Shown: positions 54,301 through 61,495 of the stretch, piece by piece
Layout: each line of letters starts with the position of its first letter
How positions within the stretch are numbered: position 1 is the stretch's first letter
NCBI RefSeq assembly: GCF_000787835.1
Contig: NZ_BBPP01000003.1
Location: forward strand, 210,786 to 274,785
Direction of reading: 5' to 3'
Source: Streptacidiphilus melanogenes
GTDB lineage: Bacteria; Actinomycetota; Actinomycetes; Streptomycetales; Streptomycetaceae
DNA length: 64,000 bases
Made by a program: the position numbers and the translations under genes
Notes under the pieces: model-generated
The model's input: the letters and a program-made list of their open reading frames with translations, nothing else
The model's database searches: none
Told to the model about the DNA's origin: nothing

Positions 54301-54314
54301 GCGGCACGCTGTAA
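48360..54314 (+). CDS. Hybrid aminotransferase - luciferase-like monooxygenase - NRPS (C-A-PCP)
   Basis: This 1984-aa protein starts at a GTG overlapping the PKS stop. Domain order: a class III aminotransferase (about 80-510; PLP Lys348 in ATYGKALGGGFP; FDEMLTGLR), acting on the beta-keto acyl-ACP to give a beta-amino acid; a luciferase-like monooxygenase (about 560-895; LWLPERHFHSFGGISPNPSV, FHPERFGNHRDLMYEQLDEV), which would hydroxylate the alpha carbon; a condensation domain (about 950-1380; MHHIVMDALS, Ala where Gly is usual); an adenylation domain (about 1395-1890; YTSGSTGRPKG, VYGPTETT, YRTGDL); and a PCP (Ser1927 in GGHSIN). A specificity code aligned by eye reads about DALILGVVLK, suggesting a hydrophobic residue. 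The aminotransferase-monooxygenase-C order resembles microginin synthetases. Confidence 0.9.
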   Translation: MTVDDASARMLALSRQISAQLAEARGGTTSEAPEATAGAPAGSPARPQEHGPRVSVARESGMAGSADAAQREHVAGLISRLTAKTPSSKDAAQRYRSVLADSRAVVGFRSATKEMQYPIAGRRAAGSRLEDIDGNAYVDITMGFGTLLFGHEPAFVTEAVREHLSRGLQLGPRNVETGEAAQLLAEITGMERVAFANSGTEANSAAIRLARNATGRSKIVMFHGSYHGHADNVLGRSVPGDGSRQTVPVSSGIPDSAVADLVVLDYGSPESLRVIDELGPQIAAVLVEPVQSRKPSFQPGEFVRELRALTTRHGIVLVFDEMLTGLRPCPGGAQEFYGVTADLATYGKALGGGFPIGAVAGRADIMDGIDGGFWRYGDSSYPPRDTTFFGGTYIQHPVSMVAARAVLTHLLAEGPGLQQRLNARTDAFVGGLNRFFADEEFPLRINHFGSMFRFEHLADMELLYPHLLLGGVLVWEWRNFFLSTAHSEADLEFVTDAVKTSLRELRAGGFFPSTTAQPTAPSRAVTTATVTERPAAASDPAPNPAPDPASNAEPSPAQVGALDFSVYFFGDYPRETPEAERYDLVVETARFADRHGFHALWLPERHFHSFGGISPNPSVLAAALARETSQIRLNAGSVVLPLHDPIRVAEEWAMVDALSGGRAGLGFAPGWRPDDFVFHPERFGNHRDLMYEQLDEVRRLWRGESVQRACGNGRTTTVQVFPKPVQSEPPMFAAVVGNPVSYARAARNDLGIITNLMSQTPEQLADNIVLYRKERAAAGLDPDGGRVVLLLHTYLGPELAQARGEAFAPLSRYLRSSLSMFGDVTNSLGFTVDLDRMTEDDLDFVFERAYDRYCDQRSLIGTVESCAPLVRRLRDAGVDEIAALVDFGVPARGLSASMAELDALRRTAQHAQVGSVAPTPTLAPQIGKRSEPEPVVALEPVAAPEPVVAPVSAGQQRMWFSEQLLAGRSVYNEAKAIRLRGAVDVDALRAALGGLIERHDSLRTVFREIDGELCQIVRPAAELDFAFVDRSGADEETVAREALDEEGSRQFDLAEGPLFVARLIRLASDTHVMVWSMHHIVMDALSTMVMCRDLSALYRAVLDGHPADLPALTTSCADLALRQAESGQSDLARADLDWWARQLGDPLPEPQLPADRPRPEVMTSRGRAAFTTFDLELTTALKDLSRRHGVTLFTSLLAAFAAMVRQVGTGEDEVVLGTPASVRPDGAENLVGFLLNPLALRIDLSGDPTFAELLGRVRGVVLDAYDHSDTPFERIVHALALPRRTDRTPVFQVIVEFENEQVFDLDLPSVEASVLEFATSRAITDLTVNLTNGADGVLCQLEYNTDLFDAATVEGFLTAWRSVLRAGSADPDLRLSELAALRGRDVEVPRTTVRRLVDEQAVRRPDAVAVESSLGAVSYGELVRRADRIAGALAARGVGPGDVVALWLPRSADLIAAMLAVLGRGAAYLPLDPALGRQRVDVVLAGSGARLVLAGSEAGSVPTPGIAVLDIADALRAEPVAPVSGSEDDACYVIYTSGSTGRPKGVVATHAGVVNLCGWHRTRFGFGEDRRAAMVCGQSFDASVLEVWPALTSGGTVVVADDADRLDTRALAKWLGEKEIEVSIVPTPLGAELLTLGDELQPASLRHLLLGGEEMRRRPRAGLPYEVLNVYGPTETTVLVTTETVADASVEAGPIALGRAIDNTVLHVLDEHGRRVAPGGEGELHIGGAGLAQGYLDEPELTAERFVTTEWGRLYRTGDLVRLRPDGRLEFHGRADDQAKIRGYRVEPGEVTHALLALEEVADAYVTARHDHQGDAYLAGYVVPRTPSADVVGRIRDRLGARLPAYLVPTRWVVLDSLPLNPNGKIDRSALPEPGQRSTPEPEPVPAPEVVVADRIVQRVRELWSAELGQPVGAEPGGSFFDLGGHSINAMRLLNRVRDAFDCDYSMMDFYREPTVEAMAAAVGRTSAGPVDDAPTTSRVRGTL

Positions 54315-54331
54315 CGGGGGACGAGTACGTC

Positions 54332-56632
54332 ATGCGCCTGTTCTGCCTGCCTCATGCCGGGGGCACCTCACGGGTCTTCAAGCCCTGGTCCCAGGTCCTC
54401 GGCGGCCGGGTCCTCGGTGAGGACGTCGAGCTCGTCGCGCTCGACGTCGCCGGACGTGGCACGCGGCTGCACGAGGAAGGGCCCGGGTCGTTCGCCGACG
54501 CGGCGGACGACCTGGCCCGGACCATCGCCGAGCGCAGCGTCGGCGACGACTACGCCCTGTACGGGCACAGCATGGGCGCCCTGCTCGCCTACGAGGCGGC
54601 CCACCGGCTCGCCGAGCGGGGATGCCGCAGCCCTGTCCTGTTGTTCGCGGCGGCGTGCCGACCGCCCGGCTACCGGCGGCCGGGGCCGATGCTGCACTCC
54701 TTCCCGGACGGGGCGTTCCTCGGCGCGCTCGCCGCGTTCGGCGGCCTGCCGGTCGAGATCCTGCACGACAGCGAGCTGACCGAGTTCTACGCCGGGCAGG
54801 TCCGGGACGACTACCGGCTCTACGAGCAGCACGCCGCCGTCGTGACGCCGCGCCCACTCGCCTGCCCGATCGCGGTCGTCCTCGGCACCGATGACCCGAT
54901 CGCACCGGTGGCCGCGGCGGAGGGCTGGCGCGCGGTCTCCGGAGGGCCGCTCGCGGTGCTCGCGCTGGAGGGCGCGGGGCACTTCTTCGACGAGCGGATC
55001 GAGGAGATCGGCACCTTCGTGGCGACCTCCCTGGCCGCCTTCCGTACAGCCGCCGACCGGAAGGAGCCGGCCGGGCCGCTCGGCCGAGAGCGTCGCCGGC
55101 CCGGCCCCACGCCATCGCGGGCCGCCCGAACACCTGATGACCGAGGAGGAGATCCAGTGACCGGCGCCGAACCGGAGGCCGAGGCCGCCGCCGAACTGCT
55201 CGGCCGGCTGCGGCTGGCCGACGTGCGGATGTCCGTGACCGCCGCGGGGCTCGGCTACGACGCCCCGGTCGGCGTCCTGGACGACGCGCTCCTCGGGCAG
55301 ATGGCACGGCACAAGGCGGCCCTGACCGCTCTCGTCGCCGAGGGCGGGCCGGTGGAGGCGTCCGGGCCGATGGCCTGGGGCCAACGCCGGTCGATCGGCC
55401 GGTTGGAGGCGACGTCGGAGCCGGCGAGCTTCACCATCGCCATGGCGCTGTCCATCACCGGCGCCCTCGACGTCCCGGCCCTGCAGCGCGCGCTGACGCT
55501 GCTCACGGCGCGTCACGCCGGTCTGCGCACCCGCCTTGTGCGGCGTGGCGGGCACCTGGTCCAGGAGGTGCTGCCGACGGCCCGCATCCCGTTGCCGATC
55601 ACGGATCTCACCGATGTGGCTCCCGAAGGCCGGGACGCCGCCGTCGACACCTGGCGGCGCGAGGGCGCCAAGGTGGCCTTCCCGCTCGGTGAGGGACCGC
55701 TGCTGCGGGCGGCCCTCGCCGAGATCGGACCCGAGGACTGGGACCTGCTCATCCTCGTGCAGCACACCGTCTCCGACGCCTGGTCGAACTCGACGATGCT
55801 GCGCGACCTGGACGAGCTGTACCGCGGCGCCCTGCCCGACCCCACCCGGGCCGACCTGCTCGACTTCGCCCGCTGGGAGGCCGAGCGCTACCAGGGCCCG
55901 CGCCTTTCCGCGCTGCGCGCGTGGTGGCTCGACCTCCTCGCTGACGCACCGCTGACCTTCCGGCTCCCCGCGGACCGGCCGCGGCCCCCGCAGCTCAGCG
56001 GTCGTGGCGGACTGCACGAGTTCCTGCTCCCCGCCCGGCTCGCCGACCAGGTACGGGCCTTCGCCGACACGGCGGGCGCGACCGAGTTCGCGGTGCTGTT
56101 CGCCGCCTTCCTGGAGTGGCTCGGCGGGCTGACCGGCCAAGCCGACCTGACCGTGCCGGTCAACTACGCGAACCGGCCGCGGAGCGAGTACGAGGACGTC
56201 GTCGGCTTCTTCGTGGACAACGTCGCCGTCCGCACCGTCCTGGACGACGCAGAGCCCTTCGACGCCCTGGTACGGCGCGTCGGGGCCTCGCTCTTCGAGA
56301 ACGTCGACCGGTTCGTGCCCTTCGGCCTGCTCGGCGAGATCCTGCAGCAGGCCGGCAAGGACGGCCTCGGGGTCTTCCCGCAGGTGCCCTTCGTCGTGCT
56401 GAACACACCACCGATGCAACCGGCGCTCGGTGACCTCGACGTGACCCTCACCCTGGTCCCGACCGGCGGGGCGAAGATGGAGCTCTCGTTCATCCTCGAA
56501 CCCGAGGACGGCGGATGGCACGGATTCATCCCCTACCAGTCCGACATGTTCGACGCCACGACCGTGGCCGCCTGGTGCGCCGGATACGTCGAACTCCTCG
56601 AACGCCGCACGGCGGGGGAGCCGGAGCGCTGA
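54332..56632 (+). CDS. Type II-like thioesterase fused in frame to TubC-like docking region and condensation domain
   Basis: The frame from 54332 is open for 766 codons. Residues 1-245 are a type II thioesterase (FCLPHAGGTS; Ser80 in YGHSMGALL; His in ALEGAGHFFDERI). Residues of about 280-340 resemble TubC_N-type docking domains (ELLGRLRLADVRMSVTAAGL, then GYDAPVGVLDDALLGQ). The rest is a condensation domain (MAWGQRRSIGRL; VQHTVSDAWS with His478, a diverged HHxxxDG; VNYANRPRSEYEDVVGFFVD). A GTG at 55157, preceded by GAGGAGG, could start the condensation part as a separate protein in the same frame. The C domain may release or transfer the peptide to a free amino acid. The stop is 3 bp before the next, convergent gene. 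Confidence 0.82.
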   Translation: MRLFCLPHAGGTSRVFKPWSQVLGGRVLGEDVELVALDVAGRGTRLHEEGPGSFADAADDLARTIAERSVGDDYALYGHSMGALLAYEAAHRLAERGCRSPVLLFAAACRPPGYRRPGPMLHSFPDGAFLGALAAFGGLPVEILHDSELTEFYAGQVRDDYRLYEQHAAVVTPRPLACPIAVVLGTDDPIAPVAAAEGWRAVSGGPLAVLALEGAGHFFDERIEEIGTFVATSLAAFRTAADRKEPAGPLGRERRRPGPTPSRAARTPDDRGGDPVTGAEPEAEAAAELLGRLRLADVRMSVTAAGLGYDAPVGVLDDALLGQMARHKAALTALVAEGGPVEASGPMAWGQRRSIGRLEATSEPASFTIAMALSITGALDVPALQRALTLLTARHAGLRTRLVRRGGHLVQEVLPTARIPLPITDLTDVAPEGRDAAVDTWRREGAKVAFPLGEGPLLRAALAEIGPEDWDLLILVQHTVSDAWSNSTMLRDLDELYRGALPDPTRADLLDFARWEAERYQGPRLSALRAWWLDLLADAPLTFRLPADRPRPPQLSGRGGLHEFLLPARLADQVRAFADTAGATEFAVLFAAFLEWLGGLTGQADLTVPVNYANRPRSEYEDVVGFFVDNVAVRTVLDDAEPFDALVRRVGASLFENVDRFVPFGLLGEILQQAGKDGLGVFPQVPFVVLNTPPMQPALGDLDVTLTLVPTGGAKMELSFILEPEDGGWHGFIPYQSDMFDATTVAAWCAGYVELLERRTAGEPER

Positions 56633-56635
56633 GCG

Positions 56636-56863
56636 TCAGGCCGGGCGGACGGCGAAGAACTCCAGGTGGCCGCAGTTGAGGCAGTGGTAGGCGTCGACCT
56701 GGAGGTGGGGCCGGCCCATGCGCTTCGCGCCGCCCAGGGGGCCGCGTTCGATGGGGCCGGCGACCCAGCGGGCGTCGCCGTGGCCGGCGGGGGCGTTGTC
56801 CTCGATGAAGCCCGGTTCCAGGCCGACGGTGCCGCACTGGGAGCACTTGATGTTGTTGATCAC
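56636..56863 (-). CDS. Small zinc-ribbon protein
   Basis: This 75-aa protein has two CxxC knuckles (IKCSQCGTVG at the start, YHCLNCGHLEFF at the end), which would bind one zinc. The middle has a loop with DNAPAGHGDARWVAG. Similar 'nucleotide-binding-like' zinc ribbons are common in actinobacteria and have no known role. It is convergent with the NRPS cluster. Confidence 0.65.
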   Translation of the reverse strand: MINNIKCSQCGTVGLEPGFIEDNAPAGHGDARWVAGPIERGPLGGAKRMGRPHLQVDAYHCLNCGHLEFFAVRPA

Positions 56864-56930
56864 GCGGGAAGTGTAGGCCGGGACCCCGCGCGGAAGGGGG
56901 GCGCGTGGGGCCCCGGCGGATGGGGTGGGG

Positions 56931-57785
56931 TCAGGGCTTCGTCGCGGTGTAGTACGGGCGGTTCTGCGCCGCGACGATCGGCGACTGATACGACCACGCG
57001 CCGACGGGGTGGGCGTCCTTGAGCAGCGCCTGCAGGTCCGCGCCGACGCCGGACTGCGGGTCCTGGACGGTGAGGCTGACGCGCTTGCTCCCCTGACCGT
57101 CGAGGGCGAAGTGCTGGTAGTTCTGGTAGACGTTCAGCGGCGCAGCCAGCGTGCGGTGCTTCGGGTCCGTTCCGTACTCGGTGAAGGGCGCGATGCTCAC
57201 CGGGGCGGGGAGCAGCCCGGCCAGGTCGGCCCGGAACGAGAACAGCGGCTTGTCGTGCTTGATGATGTCGTTCCCGTCCGGGGTGAGCGACGCGTCGAGG
57301 CACTCGACCTGCCAGACTGCGCCCGGGTCCGCGTTGGGGGAGGGCATGGTCGTCTTGAACCAGGCGGGGAACTTCGGCTCGTTGAACAGCTCCTTTCCGG
57401 CCCGGATGGCGATCGGTGCGTCGCAGGCGACCTGGATGCGCCAGTTGCCGCGCAGTTTGGTCTGGTCCTCGCCCTGGGCGAACTGGCGGTAGGTCAGGTC
57501 CGGCAGGAGGGTGGAGGACGCGGTCGGGAAGGCGATGATGTTGAGCTCGATCTCCTGGGTCACGCTCGGCCCGAAGTCGAACTGGGCGAAGTAGAGCTGG
57601 TAGTTGAACGACACGCAGGCCTTGCCGTCGAGCAGCGCGGCCGACAGGCCCGTGCCGGCCAGGTGTCCGTTCACCCGCTCGGGCGGGACGAGGTAGTCGA
57701 TGCCCACGTTGTGCAGCGCGCCGTAGAAGAACGGCAGCCGGAATCCGGCCGGGATCGGGGGAAGCGGTGGCGCCAGATCGTTCAT
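56931..57785 (-). CDS. Acetoacetate-decarboxylase-like beta-barrel protein
   Basis: This 284-aa protein begins LAPPLPPIPAGFRLPFFYGA, LHNVGIDYLVPPERVNGHLA and GTGLSAALLDGKACVSFNYQ. The start VPPERVN... followed by a 'dGka.v.f..q.y' strand is a pattern of acetoacetate decarboxylase-superfamily proteins. I could not confirm the catalytic Lys. It is the last gene of the minus-strand operon, 49 bp after the ferritin-like gene. It has no signal peptide. Confidence 0.5.
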   Translation of the reverse strand: MNDLAPPLPPIPAGFRLPFFYGALHNVGIDYLVPPERVNGHLAGTGLSAALLDGKACVSFNYQLYFAQFDFGPSVTQEIELNIIAFPTASSTLLPDLTYRQFAQGEDQTKLRGNWRIQVACDAPIAIRAGKELFNEPKFPAWFKTTMPSPNADPGAVWQVECLDASLTPDGNDIIKHDKPLFSFRADLAGLLPAPVSIAPFTEYGTDPKHRTLAAPLNVYQNYQHFALDGQGSKRVSLTVQDPQSGVGADLQALLKDAHPVGAWSYQSPIVAAQNRPYYTATKP

Positions 57786-57834
57786 GGGGACGGTCTCTCC
57801 TCAGTGGTGTGGGCGAGGCGGGTGGAGCGACTGG

Positions 57835-59025
57835 TCAGGCAAGGCTCGCCAGCAGCGCGGTCGCGCCGACTCCGGCGTCCAGCTCGGCCTTGGCCGCGGA
57901 GAGCTCCGCGCCGGTGATCTCGAAGGTGGCGCTGGCGTGCACGCCCCGGGCGGCCTTGGCCGGGTCCGGGTGCGGGTTGGCGTACAACTGCAGGGCGAGG
58001 TCCCGTAGTTCGAGCATCACCGGGACCGCCGCCTGGAGCTGCTTGGGCTCGCCGTTGAAGGAGAGGTCGAGCAGCCACAGCAGCCGGGCGTAGACCAGGT
58101 TGAAGTGCTCTGCGGCCTGCCGGACCTCGCTGCCCACCGGGTAGTCGGCGACCTTGGCCTGCGGATCGATCCGGTAGGCGGCCGACCAGTCGATGGGCAG
58201 GGCGGGGCCGGTCGGGCCGGACGCGGGCGTGTCGAGCGGACCGTAGCGGCGCTCCTCGTGGACCTCCATGAAGCGGAAGTAGTGCGCCAACTCCTTGGCC
58301 TGGCCGAACAGCCGGTCGTCCGGGTTGTAGATCGACCCAGGGACGCCCTCGCCCTGCTCGGAGATCAACTCGATCGCCTCGAGCGCCGAGGCGAGGTCGG
58401 TGACGGGGAAGGCCCGGCCGCCGGAGTTGTAGAAGTCCTCGGGGCCGACCTGGCGGCCGGGGTCCCCGTCGAACAGGTCCGGGTGCTTCTCCGACAGCCC
58501 GCGCATGCCCGCCCGGATGGTCGCGTAGAACTGTCCGATGGACGTCCACCCGCGCGGATCGGGCTCCTTGCCGGTCCTGGGCAGGTCCTCCAGCTTCTCC
58601 GGGCGTTCGATCCACAGGCCCGTCCGGATGGCCTCCCGCCCGAAGCCGCGCAGCGCGATCGGCACCTGTTCCCTGGCGTACGGGAGCTTGGCCGGGTAGT
58701 CCGTGACGAACCGCGGATCGGCGACGACGGGCGTCCCGCCGACCGCGTTGAGCAGGTTGGCCACCAGGGTCATGTGGAGCATCTCCTCCAGCACGACCGC
58801 CCGCAGCGAGTACCAGGCCTCCTGGTTGGTCCCCGGCTTGATGGTGTACATCGCGGTGAGGTACGGCGGGATGGTGAGGAACTCCAGGGCCAGCGCCGCC
58901 TGCAGGAAGTACCGCAGCTTCGGGATCGTCCTCGGGATCTCGAACGGCGGCTGCTCGATCTCGGTGAGCGGCGCCTTGATGTCGGTGAAGCCGGTCAGTC
59001 CGGTGAGCGGGTCGCGGACGGTCAC
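57835..59025 (-). CDS. Ferritin-like domain protein (VioB/iminophenylpyruvate dimer synthase type)
   Basis: This 396-aa protein starts at a GTG (59025) with GGAGGCCCGACC upstream. The ferritin-like helices carry metal-ligand motifs AALALEFLTIPPYLTAMYTI and VVLEEMLHMTLVANLLNAVG (ExxxH type), and later FRFMEVHEERRYGPL with a third Glu/His group. This is the PF12902-type domain found in VioB/RebD. Proteins of this type work with FAD oxidoreductases. Its start overlaps the GMC gene upstream by 4 bp. The substrate is unknown, but a redox reaction on an oxidised intermediate is likely. Confidence 0.75.
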   Translation of the reverse strand: MTVRDPLTGLTGFTDIKAPLTEIEQPPFEIPRTIPKLRYFLQAALALEFLTIPPYLTAMYTIKPGTNQEAWYSLRAVVLEEMLHMTLVANLLNAVGGTPVVADPRFVTDYPAKLPYAREQVPIALRGFGREAIRTGLWIERPEKLEDLPRTGKEPDPRGWTSIGQFYATIRAGMRGLSEKHPDLFDGDPGRQVGPEDFYNSGGRAFPVTDLASALEAIELISEQGEGVPGSIYNPDDRLFGQAKELAHYFRFMEVHEERRYGPLDTPASGPTGPALPIDWSAAYRIDPQAKVADYPVGSEVRQAAEHFNLVYARLLWLLDLSFNGEPKQLQAAVPVMLELRDLALQLYANPHPDPAKAARGVHASATFEITGAELSAAKAELDAGVGATALLASLA

Positions 59026-60935
59026 GGTCGGGCCTCCGTCGGGTGGGCGTAGCCGGGCGTGGGCCGCAGGACCAGCGGCCGGTGCAGCTCGGTGAGGTCC
59101 TGGTGGATCCTCTCGACGCTGCGCAGCGCGAGCGCCGCCATGGTGAGCGAGGGGTTCGAGGTGCCGATCGAGGGCATGCTGCCGCAGCCGACCAGGTAGA
59201 GGTTGGCGTGGTCCCAGGACCGCTGCCACTGGTCGACGACGGAGGTCTTCCGGTCGTCGCCCATGACGTGGGTGCCGCAGCCGTGCCCGGCGCCGTTGAA
59301 GGTGTATCCCGTGCCCTCGTACTCGAAGTAGCTGGGCGCGTCGGACGTGTAGCGGGTCCGCTCCTCGGCCCCGAGCAGTTCGAAGATCTGGTGGGAGACG
59401 TCGAGAGCCGCCCGCATGCCCTTCTTCACGTGGTCGGACAGGTCGTAGCTGAGGATGGGACGGCAGTTGCCGAGCGCGTCGCGGTGCCGCCGGTCGATGG
59501 TGACCCGGTTGCCGGGCTGGGCGTCCTGCTCCAGCTCGAACTGGAACGCGACCTGACGGCCGATCCGGTCGCCGAGCTGCTCGCGCAGCGCCGGCCCGTA
59601 GCGGGCCTTCCCCCGGGGCTTGAAGGGGGAGTCGGGGATGCCGAGCATCTCGGCGACGTCGCTGCCGGGGGAGCCGGCGGCCCAGGTCCAGCCCCAGTTG
59701 GCGATCACCAGCCGCCAGGGGGAGTGCTCCCTGCGGCTCTCGCCCATCCGGAACCTCTCGAAGGCCGAAGTGGACCCGGGCCCCCGGAACGGGCCTACTT
59801 GATGGGGCATCAGGCCCCAGGCCAGCATCACCGGATGGTCCATGAGGTTACGGCCGACCTGGTCGCTGCTGTTGGCCAGCTCGGAGGCGAGCAGGAGCCT
59901 GGCGGACTCGATGGCGTGGGCCGCCACCACGACGACGTCGGCCTCGACGGTGCGCGTGGTGGCGACCGGCGTCGCCGGGTCGTCGTACGCCTGGTACTCG
60001 ACGCCGGTCACCCGGCCGTTGTCGGCGACCAGCACGCGGCTCACCACGGCGCGGTCGACCAGGGTGACCTTCCGGCTCCACTGCGCCTGGGTCTTCAGCG
60101 GGTTGTACTTCGCCTGGACCGGGCAGATCGGGGTGCAGGAGGCGTTGCCGACACAGCGCTCCCCGTAGTTGGGCAGTCCGACGGCGTCCTGCGGCCGGAA
60201 GCCGCGGCCCCCGTCGTACGCGGGGTTGGGCGTGGAGTTGCGCCCGTGCGGGGTGTTGACGACCCGCAGCTCGACCGGCTCGTCCGTGCAGGAGTCGAAG
60301 ACCGTCTTCCCGTTCAGGTGCTTGGCCATCACCCGGTCGACGTAGCTGCTCGGGATCTCGTGCATCGGGAAGACGTAGCCCTCGGGGAAGGGCAGCCCGA
60401 TCTCCTCGGTCTGTTCGGCGGCGTCGCCCGCGACGCCGATCTCGCGCTCGGCCTCGCAGTACCAGTGCTGCAGGTCGTCGTAGCCGATCGGCCAGTCGCG
60501 GCCGTAGCCGAACTGAGTCCGGACCTTGAAGTCCTGCGGCAGCATGCGGGGCGTCAGCCCGAGCCAGTGCATGCCCGTCCCGCCGCCGGCCCGCAGGTAG
60601 TCGGTGCCGTACGGCAGCGGGCCGTCCTGGACGAGGTACCCGAGCGCCTGGTAGCCGTGGCCGTCCTTGCCGGGGACGGTGTCCAGGACGGACGGCGACG
60701 GCGCCGCCGTGTTGGCCCGGTAGGGCGCGTTGGGCACCTTGATCAGCGAGGAGTAGAAGGTGTTCATCGCGTCGAGGTGTCCGGCCCAGGTGTCGAGCGT
60801 CGTCGTGCCCGCCTCCAGGACCAGCACGCGCCAGCCCTGGCTGCCGAGCCGCTTGGCGACCAGCGAGCCGGCCCACCCGGCGCCGACCACGATCACGTCG
60901 TAGCGGTGGCCGTCGAGGTCACGTGCCGGGCTCAT
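59022..60935 (-). CDS. GMC-family FAD oxidoreductase (first copy)
   Basis: This 637-aa protein has the FAD-binding VIVVGAGWAGSLVAKRLGSQ, LRAGGGTGMHWLGLTPRMLP, a cysteine cluster CVGNASCTPICPVQAKYNPL (as in gluconate/sorbitol dehydrogenase large subunits) and the C-terminal GAGHGCGTHVMGDD and GTSNPSLTMAALALRSVERI. It lacks a Tat signal. It overlaps by 4 bp with the small-subunit-like gene upstream and the ferritin-like gene downstream, so the genes are translationally coupled. It should oxidise an alcohol or sugar; no cytochrome c partner is nearby. Confidence 0.85.
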   Translation of the reverse strand: MSPARDLDGHRYDVIVVGAGWAGSLVAKRLGSQGWRVLVLEAGTTTLDTWAGHLDAMNTFYSSLIKVPNAPYRANTAAPSPSVLDTVPGKDGHGYQALGYLVQDGPLPYGTDYLRAGGGTGMHWLGLTPRMLPQDFKVRTQFGYGRDWPIGYDDLQHWYCEAEREIGVAGDAAEQTEEIGLPFPEGYVFPMHEIPSSYVDRVMAKHLNGKTVFDSCTDEPVELRVVNTPHGRNSTPNPAYDGGRGFRPQDAVGLPNYGERCVGNASCTPICPVQAKYNPLKTQAQWSRKVTLVDRAVVSRVLVADNGRVTGVEYQAYDDPATPVATTRTVEADVVVVAAHAIESARLLLASELANSSDQVGRNLMDHPVMLAWGLMPHQVGPFRGPGSTSAFERFRMGESRREHSPWRLVIANWGWTWAAGSPGSDVAEMLGIPDSPFKPRGKARYGPALREQLGDRIGRQVAFQFELEQDAQPGNRVTIDRRHRDALGNCRPILSYDLSDHVKKGMRAALDVSHQIFELLGAEERTRYTSDAPSYFEYEGTGYTFNGAGHGCGTHVMGDDRKTSVVDQWQRSWDHANLYLVGCGSMPSIGTSNPSLTMAALALRSVERIHQDLTELHRPLVLRPTPGYAHPTEARP

Positions 60936-61495
60936 CGGCCGCCTCCGGTCTTCCCGCCGTGGCCGCGCACCGGCCGTCCCGGCTGCGGCAGTTCGGGCTC
61001 TCCCGGCGGCGGGGCCGCCCAGGTGCCGAAGCCGGGCGCCTTCGCGCCCTGCGGATGCCCGTGGAAGGTCCGCCACACCAGGCCCTGGACGTACGCCTCG
61101 GGCGCCACCGTGAACGCGTCGTTGGCGACCTGGCGGCGCAGCTCGGCGTGGACGGCGGCGGAGAGCGGCGGCCACACGCCCAGGTACCAGAGGTGGGCGA
61201 CGGCCCGGGCGAGGTCCTGGTGGACGTCGCCCTCCAGCTTCTCGGGGTCCAGACCCGCCTGCTCCAGGGCCTTCCGCAGGTCGTCGTAGGCAGGTCGGCC
61301 GACCTGCGCCACGACCGTCCGCAGGTAGAACTCCGCCAGCCCGGTGCCGTGCAGCTCGAAGGCGTCGAAGCCGGTGAGCGCGACGGAGAGCCTGACGAAG
61401 CGGTCGACGTCCTTGGCGGGCGGTGCGGCCGGCGGCGCATCCGGCGTCGCGGCGCTCGCCAGCGCCGTGGCGGTCAGCGGGACTCCGGTGGTCAT
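60932..61495 (-). CDS. FAD-sorbitol-dehydrogenase small-subunit-like protein
   Basis: This 187-aa protein matches the pattern of membrane-bound sorbitol dehydrogenase small subunits: FVRLSVALTGFDAFELHGTG, LAEFYLRTVVAQVGRPAYDD and VAHLWYLGVWPPLS, then YVQGLVWRTFHGHPQG. The last part is a Pro/Gly tail. It lacks the Tat signal usual for such subunits, so the complex may be cytosolic. It lies between the two GMC genes with 4-nt overlaps on both sides, like a shared partner of one or both. Confidence 0.7.
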   Translation of the reverse strand: MTTGVPLTATALASAATPDAPPAAPPAKDVDRFVRLSVALTGFDAFELHGTGLAEFYLRTVVAQVGRPAYDDLRKALEQAGLDPEKLEGDVHQDLARAVAHLWYLGVWPPLSAAVHAELRRQVANDAFTVAPEAYVQGLVWRTFHGHPQGAKAPGFGTWAAPPPGEPELPQPGRPVRGHGGKTGGGR

